DNA of 64,000 bases from Phytophthora quininea. Its lineage: Eukaryota > Oomycota > Peronosporomycetes > Peronosporales > Peronosporaceae. Shown one piece after another: positions 21,224 to 30,539 of the stretch. Below the pieces are notes generated by a model. It searched no databases. It was not told the DNA's origin and saw only the letters and a program-made list of their open reading frames with translations. Location of the stretch: the NCBI GenBank assembly GCA_011947345.1, contig JAAVTG010000043.1, positions 1,178,001-1,242,000 on the forward strand, written 5' to 3'. Each line of letters starts with the position of its first letter. Positions within the stretch are counted from its first letter, which is position 1. The translations under genes were made by a program, and so were the position numbers.

Positions 21224-21616
21224 CTAGTGGATGCTCTCCGCCTTGTTACTCTTGAGCCAGTCTACCGTGTATGTCTCGGTGTCGTCGGCACCATTCAGCA
21301 CGATCTCGGGCTTAGCAGCTGCTGGAAGTACGTCTGCTCCCCACATCTTCTTCTTGCTATGAACGCGGTCTTCTGTAGCAGCGGTTGTAGTGTGAGATCC
21401 TACCGCCGTGATGAGCAGGGTCTTCATCTAAAGGAAGCGCGGCGTCGAAGCACCCATAAACGCAATATTTGCGAATGCCACAGTCAATGGAGCAGGCGCA
21501 GCGTACTTCGCGAACCAATCACGGAAAAGGATCAGCAATCTTCCCTCTAGACCATCACTTTTGTCTAAACGTAGACTTGCTGGGCAACCCTCTGCGCTCC
21601 CCACATACAAATGCAA
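21224..21616 (-). pseudogene. Unrecognised pseudogene with in-frame stops
   Basis: One minus-strand frame runs from 21616 through a stop at 21428-21430 and on to a second stop at 21224. It reads GLEGRLLILFRDWFAKYAAP, then after the stop MKTLLITAVGSHTTTA and ETYTVDWLKSNKAESIH, and beyond the second stop still coherent MVLKLKTTEQVSAILKYCNG. The composition stays protein-like across both stops, which suggests point-mutated coding sequence. No family is recognised. Confidence 0.4.
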
Positions 21617-21798
21617 GACGTCCAGCTAAGTCAATCGGGGTACCTGAACGAGGCGTCTAAAATATAAAGTCCACTAGTATCCGGGATCGACGGAGGGGCA
21701 TCCCATACGACCGTTCACATAGTGAACTCTAGTCAAAAGGCTGTTTTAAGCAATAAATTCACGTTAGGAACCGCCGCAAATTTCTAAAAACATGGCAA

Positions 21799-22853
21799 AT
21801 GACGCTGCTGACCCTTAGCGTAGCTAAGAGAATAAGCGCGTGTAACCTGTGGCTCTCCCTTTGCAGTCGTCACTTGGCAAGTTGCAGGATGTATGTCGAA
21901 GACACGCGCAAGAAGGCGTCGGCGGCGGCGTCCACGGGCGCGCTGCTCACGTCGCTGCGCATCAAGTCGCAGATCCAGCCCAAGGCGCTGCCGGCCGCCG
22001 AGCTCTGTCGCTGCGCCTGCACCCGCTCCGTGACGCGTCCTGTGCAAAAGCTCTCGGCCTCAAGACGCTCCGCACTGTCGGCCTTGCGCATGTCCTGCTC
22101 CAGAGCTGCGGCGCCTCAGCTGCAGCTGCAAGGCACGTCCCACGCGCTGCACCATATCGTCCAGACCGAGGGACTCTGGGGGCTGTTCGCAGGACTGTCG
22201 CCGGTGATGATGATCGCTGTGCCCTCCACAGTGCTGTACCACATGTCGTACGACATTCTGCTGCAACTGCACGAAGGGCAGCAGAGACTGCCCCAGACGC
22301 AGGGAGTCGTGCCGCTCTTGGCCGGAACCATGACAAGAGTCGTGGTCGATTACATCACATTGAGCTCAACAGGACCAGGATGCAGCGCGAGCAGGCAGGG
22401 AAGGGCATCTGGAGCACATTCCAGCAGGCAGTTCGACGAGGAGGATACAGGTCGCTGATGAACGGACTGGGAGCCACCCTGGCCAGGGACGTTCCGTTTT
22501 CGGCCATCTATTGGACGTCCTACGAGTCGTTGCAAAAACAGTTGAATGGGAATCAGATGGAGATGACCAGAGCGCAACGTGCTTTTGTGAGGGGAGCTGT
22601 CTCGGGAGCCATTGCGGCGACGGTGACCACGCCATTTGATGTCGTGAAGACGCTGCAGCAAGTGTCGATGACTGCGCAGTGATCTCAGCCGTCTGGGGCA
22701 GTGGTGCTGACGCAGGTTGTGGAGAGTAAAGAGCTGAGCGGCACATCCACGAGACTGAGTGCGCGTTTGGCACGGGTCGCGCCGTCTTGTGCTATCATGA
22801 TCTCATGCTACGAGCTCGGCAAGGAGAAGCTTGGGATTGAGCGGACGCCTTGA
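21799..22853 (+). pseudogene. Mitochondrial carrier (SLC25A39/40/MTM1-type) pseudogene
   Basis: Intact members are six-helix inner-membrane carriers, and SLC25A39/40 import glutathione. Recognisable parts: STGALLTSL in helix 1; IVQTEGLWGLFAGLSPVMMI, the repeat-1 loop; VPLLAGTMTRVVVDYIT; ELNRTRMQREQAGK (compare PLELIRTRMQ); GYRSLMNGLGATLARDVPFS; VTTPFDVVKTLQQ; and ARVAPSCAIMISCYELGKEK. The first Px[DE]xx[RK] motif is destroyed, one frame change falls near 22360, and an in-frame TGA at 22680-22682 splits the last repeat, after which the same frame continues to 22853. The copy is decayed. Confidence 0.75.
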
Positions 22854-22889
22854 CGTCGATATGAACGAATGATGAAGCCTCAAGCTTCG

Positions 22890-23270
22890 CATTTAAAAGC
22901 GTTACGGCTTTGGTGGGGAGCGGTATATCCGTCATCGCCCATGGTTGGGTCCCAGAAGTCTCTCGAATACCCCTTGTTGGCGATGAAATGCCGTCTTGGC
23001 GTCGAAGGTGGTCAACGGGCGGCACTTGCCGTGATAAACCTTGTCAGCGCCGACACCTTCCCAGCCGTCGAGGATGGCCAAGTATGCCGGAATGTGCTCT
23101 GAGAGGCGCCTGTACACGTACGTGAACTGCTCGTCGTTGTCGGCGCTGCCCATGCCTCCGTACGGACTGTTGGGAGCAGTCCGCACACCGATGTCTTCAC
23201 CGCCTTCACCGGTGCTGCAGCCTCTCGATCGTGGGAAATTTCGTTCAGCTTCATTGACGGAGCGAGACCC
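22890..23270 (-). pseudogene. Old yellow enzyme (NADPH dehydrogenase) fragment
   Basis: Minus-strand pieces read [40 protein letters not shown] and KCRPLTTFDAKTAF, followed in another frame by NKGYSRDFW. This is the C-terminal half of the FMN-dependent old-yellow-enzyme barrel: the SPYG motif, the AYLxxLDG strand, then the phosphate-binding end. The N-terminal half, with the flavin and catalytic residues, is missing and the frame is shifted once. It abuts the SMC1 pseudogene head to head. Confidence 0.65.
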
Positions 23271-23352
23271 TCTCCAACCGTGGCTGGAGAATTCTGCGAA
23301 AGTCAGTTGGGGACGTCGAACTTTCCGCCCCTGCCGGTTTTCAACTTCGATC

Positions 23353-24410
23353 ATGGGACGTATCGTTTGGCTCGAGTTCGAGAATTTCAAGTCGTACGGC
23401 GGGAGGTACATGGTGCCGTTCCATCGCTTCACGGCCATCATCGGACCCAATACCAGCCGTAAGTCCACCTCATGGACACCATCGGCTTCGTGCTGGGTGT
23501 CAACTTGCGCCAGCTGCGCAGCAACCAGCTGAACGACCTGGTGCGCCACGTACCCGGCGAAAGTGTGTCCCGCTCGGCGTTCGTGACTCCCGTCTACAAG
23601 ACGCCTCCTTCCTAGCACGCGCAAGGGACCAAGGAAGTGCAGTTTACGAGACTCATCAACGAGAAAGGCGTCGGCTCGTATCGCAATGACGGTCAAGACG
23701 TGGAGTACGAAGATTACCAGGCCCAATTGAAAGAGATTGGCATCTTGGTGGACGCCAGGAACTTTCTAGTGCTCCAAAGAGACGCGGAAAGCATCGCCAG
23801 CAAGAGCTCGACAGAACTGACCAACTCTTTGAGCAGATCTCCACGTCGGACGAGCTCAAGAGTGAGTACGATGCGTTGGATCGCATCGAGCGCGAGTCGC
23901 TCGATGATCCGTCAAAGTTTGAAGAGGTCAAACTCGAACGCCGCAGACGATTTATGGGAGCCTTCGACAGGGTTTCAGAGGTCATTGACTCGACGTACAT
24001 GCAGTTCGCGCTGGGCGGCAGTGCCTGTTTGAAGTTGGAGAACAGGGACAGGCCGTATTTGCACGGGATCCTGTGCATGGTGACGCCGATCATGGAGAGC
24101 TCCAGCGTGATCGCTCAACAATTGTCCAGTTGCGATAAGACCTTCGCTGCGCTGGCGTTGCTGTTTGCCATCTATAGCTACCGTGCATCGCCATTCTTTG
24201 TGTTGGGCGCAGTGGATTCCAAACTGGACGACGTGAACAAGAATAAGGTGCCCACTTACATCGCAAACTGCGAATAAGGTGCCCACTTACATCGCAAACT
24301 GCGACTTCCGGTGCATCGCGATTTCGGTCAACAAATCCTTTTACGAAAAAGCGGACGCGTTTGTGGATGTCACGATGTTGGTGGACGGCGACGCAGGGGA
24401 CAGAGCGTGA
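23353..24410 (+). pseudogene. SMC1 pseudogene reduced to the ATPase head halves
   Basis: SMC1 is a cohesin ATPase normally about 1,200 residues long. Here [17 protein letters not shown] ... FTAIIGPN is a clear SMC1 N-terminus, followed by frame-shifted [27 protein letters not shown] and DYQAQLKEIGILVDARNFLV. After about 23900 it jumps straight to C-terminal sequence (RRRFMGAFDRVSEVIDSTYM, FLHG-like YLHGILCMV, KTFAALALLFAIYSY, SPFFVLGAVD). Both coiled-coil arms and the hinge are absent. The P-loop reads GPNTSRKS, the signature LSGGEKT has become LSSCDKT, and the Walker B DE is lost. A 31-bp tandem duplication at 24241-24302 adds a stop. Confidence 0.8.
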
Positions 24411-25281
24411 GAATCGGACTTGGCCATGGCTGACTAGTGGGTAACGCAGCGAAGTAAGCGAATTACTTTGATAACGTGCAAGTTTACCACCACTTCAAGA
24501 CTCTGATGGCCATCGATCGGTGTTCTATTATCTGGCACAGTTGCTACAGCACGAGACATTTGAGGCAAGAACGACGAGTGGGTACGGAGAAAGTTATGTT
24601 GCACAGGACCTGCTGAAAGATCCGTCGCGAATTGATCTCATTCGGGATGCCTTCACATTACTCGGATTGCTGTCTAGGTAGATTTACCAAGCGAGCTTGA
24701 CAGCGCTAATCAGATGGAGGCGTTTGTTGCCGTGCTGGGCTTTCTTAGCAACCTCAAGGGGAATGCACTGGAACTCGAAACGACTCGATTGCAGCAACAG
24801 CTCAAGCGTTAATTGCAATGATACCAGTAAAGCCGGGGATAACTGTCTCTTGAACGGCGCGCTACGTGGGATCGGCTGTTGCACGTTTTTTCGTTGAATG
24901 GGAAAACTTGCTACATCAATCATGGGATTGCGTCGCGTCTTCAGTCATTGAGAATCTCTGTGGCAAGGCATTCTCCAAAACGCAATAGCCGAAGCAGGAT
25001 GAAATCCGACGTTTTGCGGGTGCTCTTCATACTAACGGTTGGGCTACGTTTCAAGCTCGGCCTGGCGAAAAGTAAGCTTTGCATGCGCTAGCTCGATTGT
25101 TTCGACATTAGCATGCCATTCTGAGACGAGGACAACAACAAATGTCATCGCAAACAACGAAAGTTGTAAGTCGTAGTACCAGATAAAAACTGTCTTCGAT
25201 CAAGCGGAGCATGTGTATTGTTTCTTTGGTCGTTATCTTTCGTGTTGATCCAGTATTTTGCAGAGCAAGGTCGGGCGATTA
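24411..25281. other. Decayed coding debris, unrecognised
   Basis: Short coherent pieces appear on the plus strand (FYYLAQLLQHETFEAR, QDLLKDPSRIDLIRDAFTLL near 24520-24680; MEAFVAVLGFLSNLKGN near 24714), separated by stops and frame changes. They look like relics of one helical protein that I cannot name. No complete gene is present. Confidence 0.3.
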
Positions 25282-26658
25282 ATGGCTCGAGCGCGAGCGG
25301 CCAAGACGGCCGCTGTGGCCAAGTGGCAGCGATCCTCCTCCTCCTCGGACGAAGACGAGCAGGCGGAGAGCATGAGCAGCGCCACGCGGCGCCCCCGTGG
25401 CAAGAAGCAGAAGACGTCGGCCATCTTGGCAGAGTTCACGGGTCTGGACGCGCTGCTGGAGGACGATCTGACTGATAAGCGCAAGCAGAAGCGGTGAGAG
25501 CAGAAGTTGCAGAAGCAGAGCGAGGTGGCGGTGGCCGAAAACAGCGCAGATGGCTCCAGCCAGTTGGGGAAGCTGATGACGGACATAGAGAGCAACATGA
25601 GCAGTCTGTCGGCCGACAATTATCTGTTTACGCCCACGGAGATGGCGGTGACGGAGGAGAAATTCGGCTACGTCTTCACTCCAATGACCGAGGTAAGGAC
25701 GAGAGCAACGGCTTAAAGAGGATTGAGATGTTAACGGGCATTTCTTTGCTGTTTTTGACGCAGCCGCTGCCGTACCACACGTACAAGACCACGGAGACGG
25801 AACTCTAGGGCGAGCTCAAACTCGTGTATGAAACAATGCAGAGTACAGACGAAGAGGAACTGGGTGGGCTGTTGTGGTCCAAGACTATTATCATCCGTAG
25901 TCTATCCACGCAACCGCCGAATAGAGCGACAGGAACTGCACCTACTCCCATTGCGCTGCCAGGCAAGATCGGGTCGTGGCTATTCATGACGAGTACGTTG
26001 GCTGCTTGTTGCTGGGAAATGTGGTGGTGGTTATTGACGAGTTGTATTGCTTTGTGACGCAGTGGCGATGCATGCTAACAGTCAAATCGTGGGTGGTTGC
26101 TTCAGCAATATGTTCTTGGTGATGGGCTCAGTGAAGAAGGCAAACCTACCTCTTCTAAGTGCAAGCCTGCCGATGGCGTGCTTTCCTAATGCGGTCGAGG
26201 ACTATCGCACGATGTTTGGCCCTCAGGCCCCGCCAATTGAAATGGAGTGGCTACCGACGATACTGCATTTCCTGAGTGCCTTCCGGGCGTACGGTTTCCA
26301 AGACAGCAAACGCTCGATGAGTGTGAAGAGCAAGATCCCAGTGACCCCGCCTGCGCTCAAGAAAGCGCGTGCTCTCCCGCCCCCGACTGCGAACATGCAT
26401 TTTGTACTGATGTATCTGATACTGTGCTTGCGAACAAAGGCGCTGACGCTGGATGGCTACGATGCTTTCAGTTTTACAATGTTCTTCTTGCGTATGCAGT
26501 TCGAAGCCGACATGCACGCAAGCATCGTAGACCTGGCCACGATCTGTATTAAAGAATTACTTGATGTGTTCCCACGTGCGGAATGGCGCCATGAGTGGGC
26601 CTCGCAACTTGTTCTACATATCGCCGGCGCCAACGAAGGCTTGTTCGACTGTAAATAG
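25282..26658 (+). pseudogene. Three-exon gene interrupted by two in-frame stop codons
   Basis: Start ATG at 25282 (MARARAAKTAAVAKWQRSSS) opens a Ser/acidic N-terminus with a basic patch (RRPRGKKQKT). In-frame TGA (25495-25497) and TAG (25806-25808) interrupt it, yet the same frame stays protein-like on both sides (DKRKQKR stop EQKLQKQSEV; TTETEL stop GELKLVYE). Two introns with good sites (25693-25763, 25993-26062) keep phase. The C-terminal exon (EMEWLPTILHFLSAFRAYGF, MFFLRMQFEADMHASIVDLA, RAEWRHEWASQL) is a helical domain. The overall layout weakly recalls SLF2/FAM178 proteins that bridge to SMC5/6, but I cannot confirm it. If the stops are real it is a recent pseudogene. Confidence 0.6.
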
Positions 26659-26935
26659 AACACGCCAATTGCGTTGGAATCGGGTGGAGGTGTGGAGGCA
26701 AACCCCAAACTTTAGAGCCAATTTTGACCTGAAATCGGTGGAGGCGACAACTGGAATGGTGGAGGCACCCCAATATGATAGGCCAAAAATACTTCGGTCC
26801 CGGATTATGATTGGTCGAAATCTAAATGGGCTCTTCATACGTATTGGCACCACATGTATTGGTGGGTGTGATAAAAAAATACAAAACTAGCCCACTCATA
26901 GTGAAACTAAGTACACATCGGTTTTGAATGTCTGT
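26659..26935. other. Transition into repeat domain, no gene
   Basis: Between the interrupted three-exon gene and the first 129-bp repeat copy. It has two GGTGGAGG-containing words but no clear element. Confidence 0.3.
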
Positions 26936-27240
26936 GAACACGATGGTGGCACTCCTGAGTGACAGAGACAGATCCATCAGCAAATCAGCGATCAGGAACG
27001 ATAACTACGGCTGTACACACCCGTTTGAGCTGAAAACTTGGGAGACTACGTTTTCATACGCGGGGAACAAGATGGCGATAGTTTGAAGTGACAGAAGCAG
27101 ATGCATCAGCCAATGAGCGTTCACAAAAGCCATTGGAGGCATCGTATGCCCTATTGAATCGAAACAGTGAATCGATATGTTTCGACGCAAGGTGAACATG
27201 CCGGTGGGACTCAACTAAGAACATAAAGAGAGTAAGTATT
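26936..27240. repeat. 129-bp repeat family, block 1 (about 2 copies)
   Basis: The landmark AATCAGCG/AATGAGCG falls at 26983 and 27112, exactly 129 bp apart. Copies share TGAAAACTTGGGAGACTACG and the CATCAGC-AATCAGCG core. On the minus strand the unit is an open 43-codon repeat (for example SLQTIAILFPAYENVVSQ). Confidence 0.8.
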
Positions 27241-27873
27241 TGAGTATGTGATTACGAAGAAAATGGTGTGTAAGGTCGAATTATACATAGCAACTGAATG
27301 TGCGCGTGTAGGTTTGAATGTTTGTATAGTACAATTGTATGTAGAGTATAATTACTATAATTAGTTGTTGAGTAGTGTATTATAGAGGGAGAATGCGCGT
27401 AGAAAAAGCGTATTGTATAGTATGTGTGTGTATGGGAACGACAAAAATGTATGTAGCATAGTTAAAGACAAGGTGATAAATAATAAGTGGTGGAAAAAGC
27501 TTATGGATAATTATGAGTGTGGGAGTGTTGTTGGGAATAGATCGAAGGTGAGTGGGTGTAAGTTTGTGTTGAGTATGAGTAGGTGTAGAATATGAGTGTG
27601 TAGAGCGGGAATGTATGCAGAGAATGAGTGTTGTTGTGTATGAATGTGTTAGTGTTTGAGTGTTAGTAGTAAATGGTTTGAGTAAAAATGAAAGTGTCTA
27701 TATATATATGGTCGGCGCTACATATGTATCGCACTAAAATGACGTCGCGTTATGGGCTCTATTTTGGGATTTTGCTGCTTTTTATTCCTGTAGCGCGCTG
27801 CTTTTTAGCGCCCAAATTAGTACTACTCGATACACTATTTTAGGTTATCAGACTATACCGACGGTAATACTGA

Positions 27874-28587
27874 TCACAGCATAATGAAACTAAGTGTAAC
27901 TGTGTTTTTCAGTAAGGCAAACATGATGGTGATGCTCTGAGGGAGCAGAAACAGGCGCATCCGCCAATCAGCGATCAGCAACGAAAACAACGGCTGTGCT
28001 CCACCGGTTGAGCTGAAAACTTGGGAAAGCATGTTTTCATATACGAGAAACATGATGGTGATAGTCTGAAGTGATAGAGACAGGCCCATCAGCCAATCAG
28101 CGATCAGGAAGGATAACCACGGCTGTACATACCGGTTTAGGCTGAAAACTTGGGAGACTACGCTTTCATATACGGGGAAAAAGATGGTAATAGTGTGAAA
28201 AGACATAGACGGGCCCATCACCCAATCAGCGATCGGGAAGGATACCTATGGCCGTAATTACCAGGTTGGGCTGAAAACTTGAGAGACTACGTTTTCATTT
28301 GTGGAGAACACGATGTTGATTGTCTGAGATGACATAGACAGGCCCATCAGCCAATCAGCGAGTAGCAAAGTTATCTAGGGTGGCACACACCTGTTTCGAC
28401 TAAAATCTTGGAGAATCACGTGTTTGTATATGAGGAACACGATGGTGACACTGCGAAGTGATAGAGACAGGCCTGTCAAGCAGTCAACGATCAGTAAGGG
28501 TAATTCCGGCTGCTTATCCCGTTTGGGATGAAAACTAGGAGACTGCGACGTAAGGTGAACATGCTGGTTGGACTCGACTAAGGACAC
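27874..28587 (-). pseudogene. Possible 43-residue-repeat protein, interrupted
   Basis: Minus-strand units read LSLSLQTITIMFLVYENMLS ... QPLFSLLIADW. The segment starting at 28221 has two full units and a terminal part ending TLSFIML. The segment starting at 28587 has MSLVESNQHVHLT and then one unit. Stops near 28378 and 28260 separate them. No signal or known domain is seen; units are hydrophobic with periodic Trp/Tyr. Fixed unit length with diverged bases hints at past coding, but transcription is not shown. Confidence 0.35.
27890..28587. repeat. 129-bp repeat family, block 2 (about 5 copies)
   Basis: The core AATCAGCG lies at 27966, 28095, 28224, 28353 and, as AGTCAACG, 28482: four successive spacings of exactly 129 bp although the copies differ at many positions. 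Antisense reading gives 43-residue units ending in LLIADW. The last unit always ends in the same way (TLSFIML then stop). Confidence 0.85.
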
Positions 28588-29399
28588 AAAGAGAATAAAT
28601 ATTTGAGTATGTCGAGTGCAATTGGAGGTTGAGAAGTGTGCTGTGGATGGAGAATATATGTAGAATAAGCGTGTTGTATAATATGTGTGTGTATGGGAAC
28701 GAAAAATGTCTGTCGAATAGTTAAAGAAACGATGGTAAAGAATGAACTGTGGAAAAAGGTTATGGGTGGTTGTGTGTGTGACAGTGTTGTTGGGAATAGT
28801 ATGAAGGTGAGTGAGTGTAAGTTTGTGTAGAATAGAAGTGTGTAGAGTGGGAATGTATGCAGAGAATGAGTGTTATTGTGTATGGACGTGTTAGTGTTTG
28901 AGTGTTAGTAGTATATGGTTTGAGTAAAATGAAAGTGTAAATAGTATGAAATAGGATAGGTAAATGAGAAAAATAGGATGGGAGTAAGAGAAAATGAAAA
29001 GAATGATAATAGCTGATTATAATGAAATGGATTGGGATTGATAGGAAAGGTGATTTGAATGAATTGATAGAGAGTTAGATAGTAATGTAGAAAAATGAGA
29101 AGAAGAAGTATGTGGAGAGTATGGATAGTATATAATAGTGTAAGAGTGTGTGTAGGAGTGTATATAAGTGTAAGTGTATGAGGTGTGTAAGAGTAGATAT
29201 ATAGATATTGTATAGAGAAGTATGAGTATGTGAAACTATATGTATATGGTCGGCGCTACATATGTATCGCACTAAAGTGACGTCGCGTTATGGGCTCTAT
29301 TTTGGGATTTTGCTGCTGTTTATTCCTGTAGCGCGCTGCTTTTAGCGCCCAAATTTTTACTGCTAAACACACCATTTTAGGTTATCAGACTATACTGAC

Positions 29400-29690
29400 A
29401 GTAATACTGATCACAGCATAATGAAACTAAGTGTAACTGGGTTTTTCATTATGGCAAACATGATGGTGATACTCTGAGCGAACAGAAACAGGCGCATCCG
29501 CCAATCAGCGATCAGCAACGAAAACAACGGCTGTACTCCACCGGTTGGGCTGAAAACTCGGAGAAATATGTTTTCATATACGGGGAATATGATGGTGATA
29601 GTCTCATGTGACAGAGACAGGCCCATCATCCAATCTGCAATCAGGAAAGATTGCTGCGGCTGTACATACCGGTTTAGTATACGCGACCGT
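29400..29690. repeat. 129-bp repeat family, block 3 (about 2 copies)
   Basis: The core lies at 29503 and 29632, again 129 bp apart. Antisense reading gives one full 43-residue unit and the terminal RMRLFLFAQSITIMF ... TLSFIML part, nearly the same as the end of block 2. Confidence 0.8.
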
Positions 29691-30530
29691 TTGAAAACTA
29701 GCCTGGAAACCGGTACTCAAATTTTGCACAGGTATGTTATCAACTGTGAACTATCACCTGGGCCGAAAAAAGTTTTCAAAAATGGCTGAGATTTTGTATA
29801 CACGCAAAAACATGGGTTTTGAGAAATCTAGCCTGGAAACATATGTTTTCTTTGCATCAATGAACTCGCAAGGGTCGGTTTAGTGGGGTAGAACAAGGTC
29901 CGGTTGCATGAATCGGCCTGGAAGACCGTCAAACGGCATATATGCTTTGATATGGGTACATCGTACTTAAGAGAAAACTCACGGTATTTCTTCTGAAACA
30001 GACGCATTTGACAACATTTCACTTAAGTACGACACTATCATATGGAATATTCCGTATGACAGGTCAGACTTCACACAAAAACGAAGTACCGTAAATATCC
30101 GATTAAATACGATTTCAAGTACGGAACAAAATTCAGAAATGTACTCTCAAAAGTGCGCAAATGACTTTATGAAAAAATGTTGGTAGTTATTTTGAGTACT
30201 TTCAGCCATTTTGGGGGCCTTCTGCAGACAAAGTTTGATAACATATGGACACCTCTGTTGGTGCTAGATTGTTCTTGACGGAAGGTATAAGAAATTACTA
30301 TTCAAATGTTTTGCATCTATGCATCTATAGTTACTATAAGTGACACCATAAATGGCGTTTTGTTCCTATAGATAAATAAAGAAATAATTTTCGCGGCCAA
30401 AACGAACAGTTCAATATTGAGAATTCACAGCTGTATATACAGAAATATAAGCTTTCCGGTGACAGACTGTGTTTTGACAAAAAGGTACATTAACAAGAAA
30501 ATGGACAGAATCTCCGTTTTAGAGAATTTT
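29691..30530. other. AT-rich unique spacer
   Basis: No gene. It holds duplicated AGCCTGGAAAC words (about 29699 and 29830) and an inverted pair CGTACTTAAG / CTTAAGTACG (about 29962 and 30024). Otherwise it is low-GC sequence with many stops in all frames. Confidence 0.4.
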
Positions 30531-30539
30531 AAAGTGAGT

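Larger units (their letters stand above)
27181..29690. repeat. Large tandem duplication, units of about 1.4-1.5 kb
   Basis: Two long blocks repeat in the same order: a TGAACATG..ACTAAG..ACA edge (27190 and 28556), an AT/GT-rich tract with TGTGTGTATGGGAACGA (27423 and 28686), a block beginning GGTCGGCGCTACATATG (27710 and 29249) and a final 129-bp repeat block. Spacing varies from about 1,260 to 1,540 bp because of indels. Confidence 0.75.
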
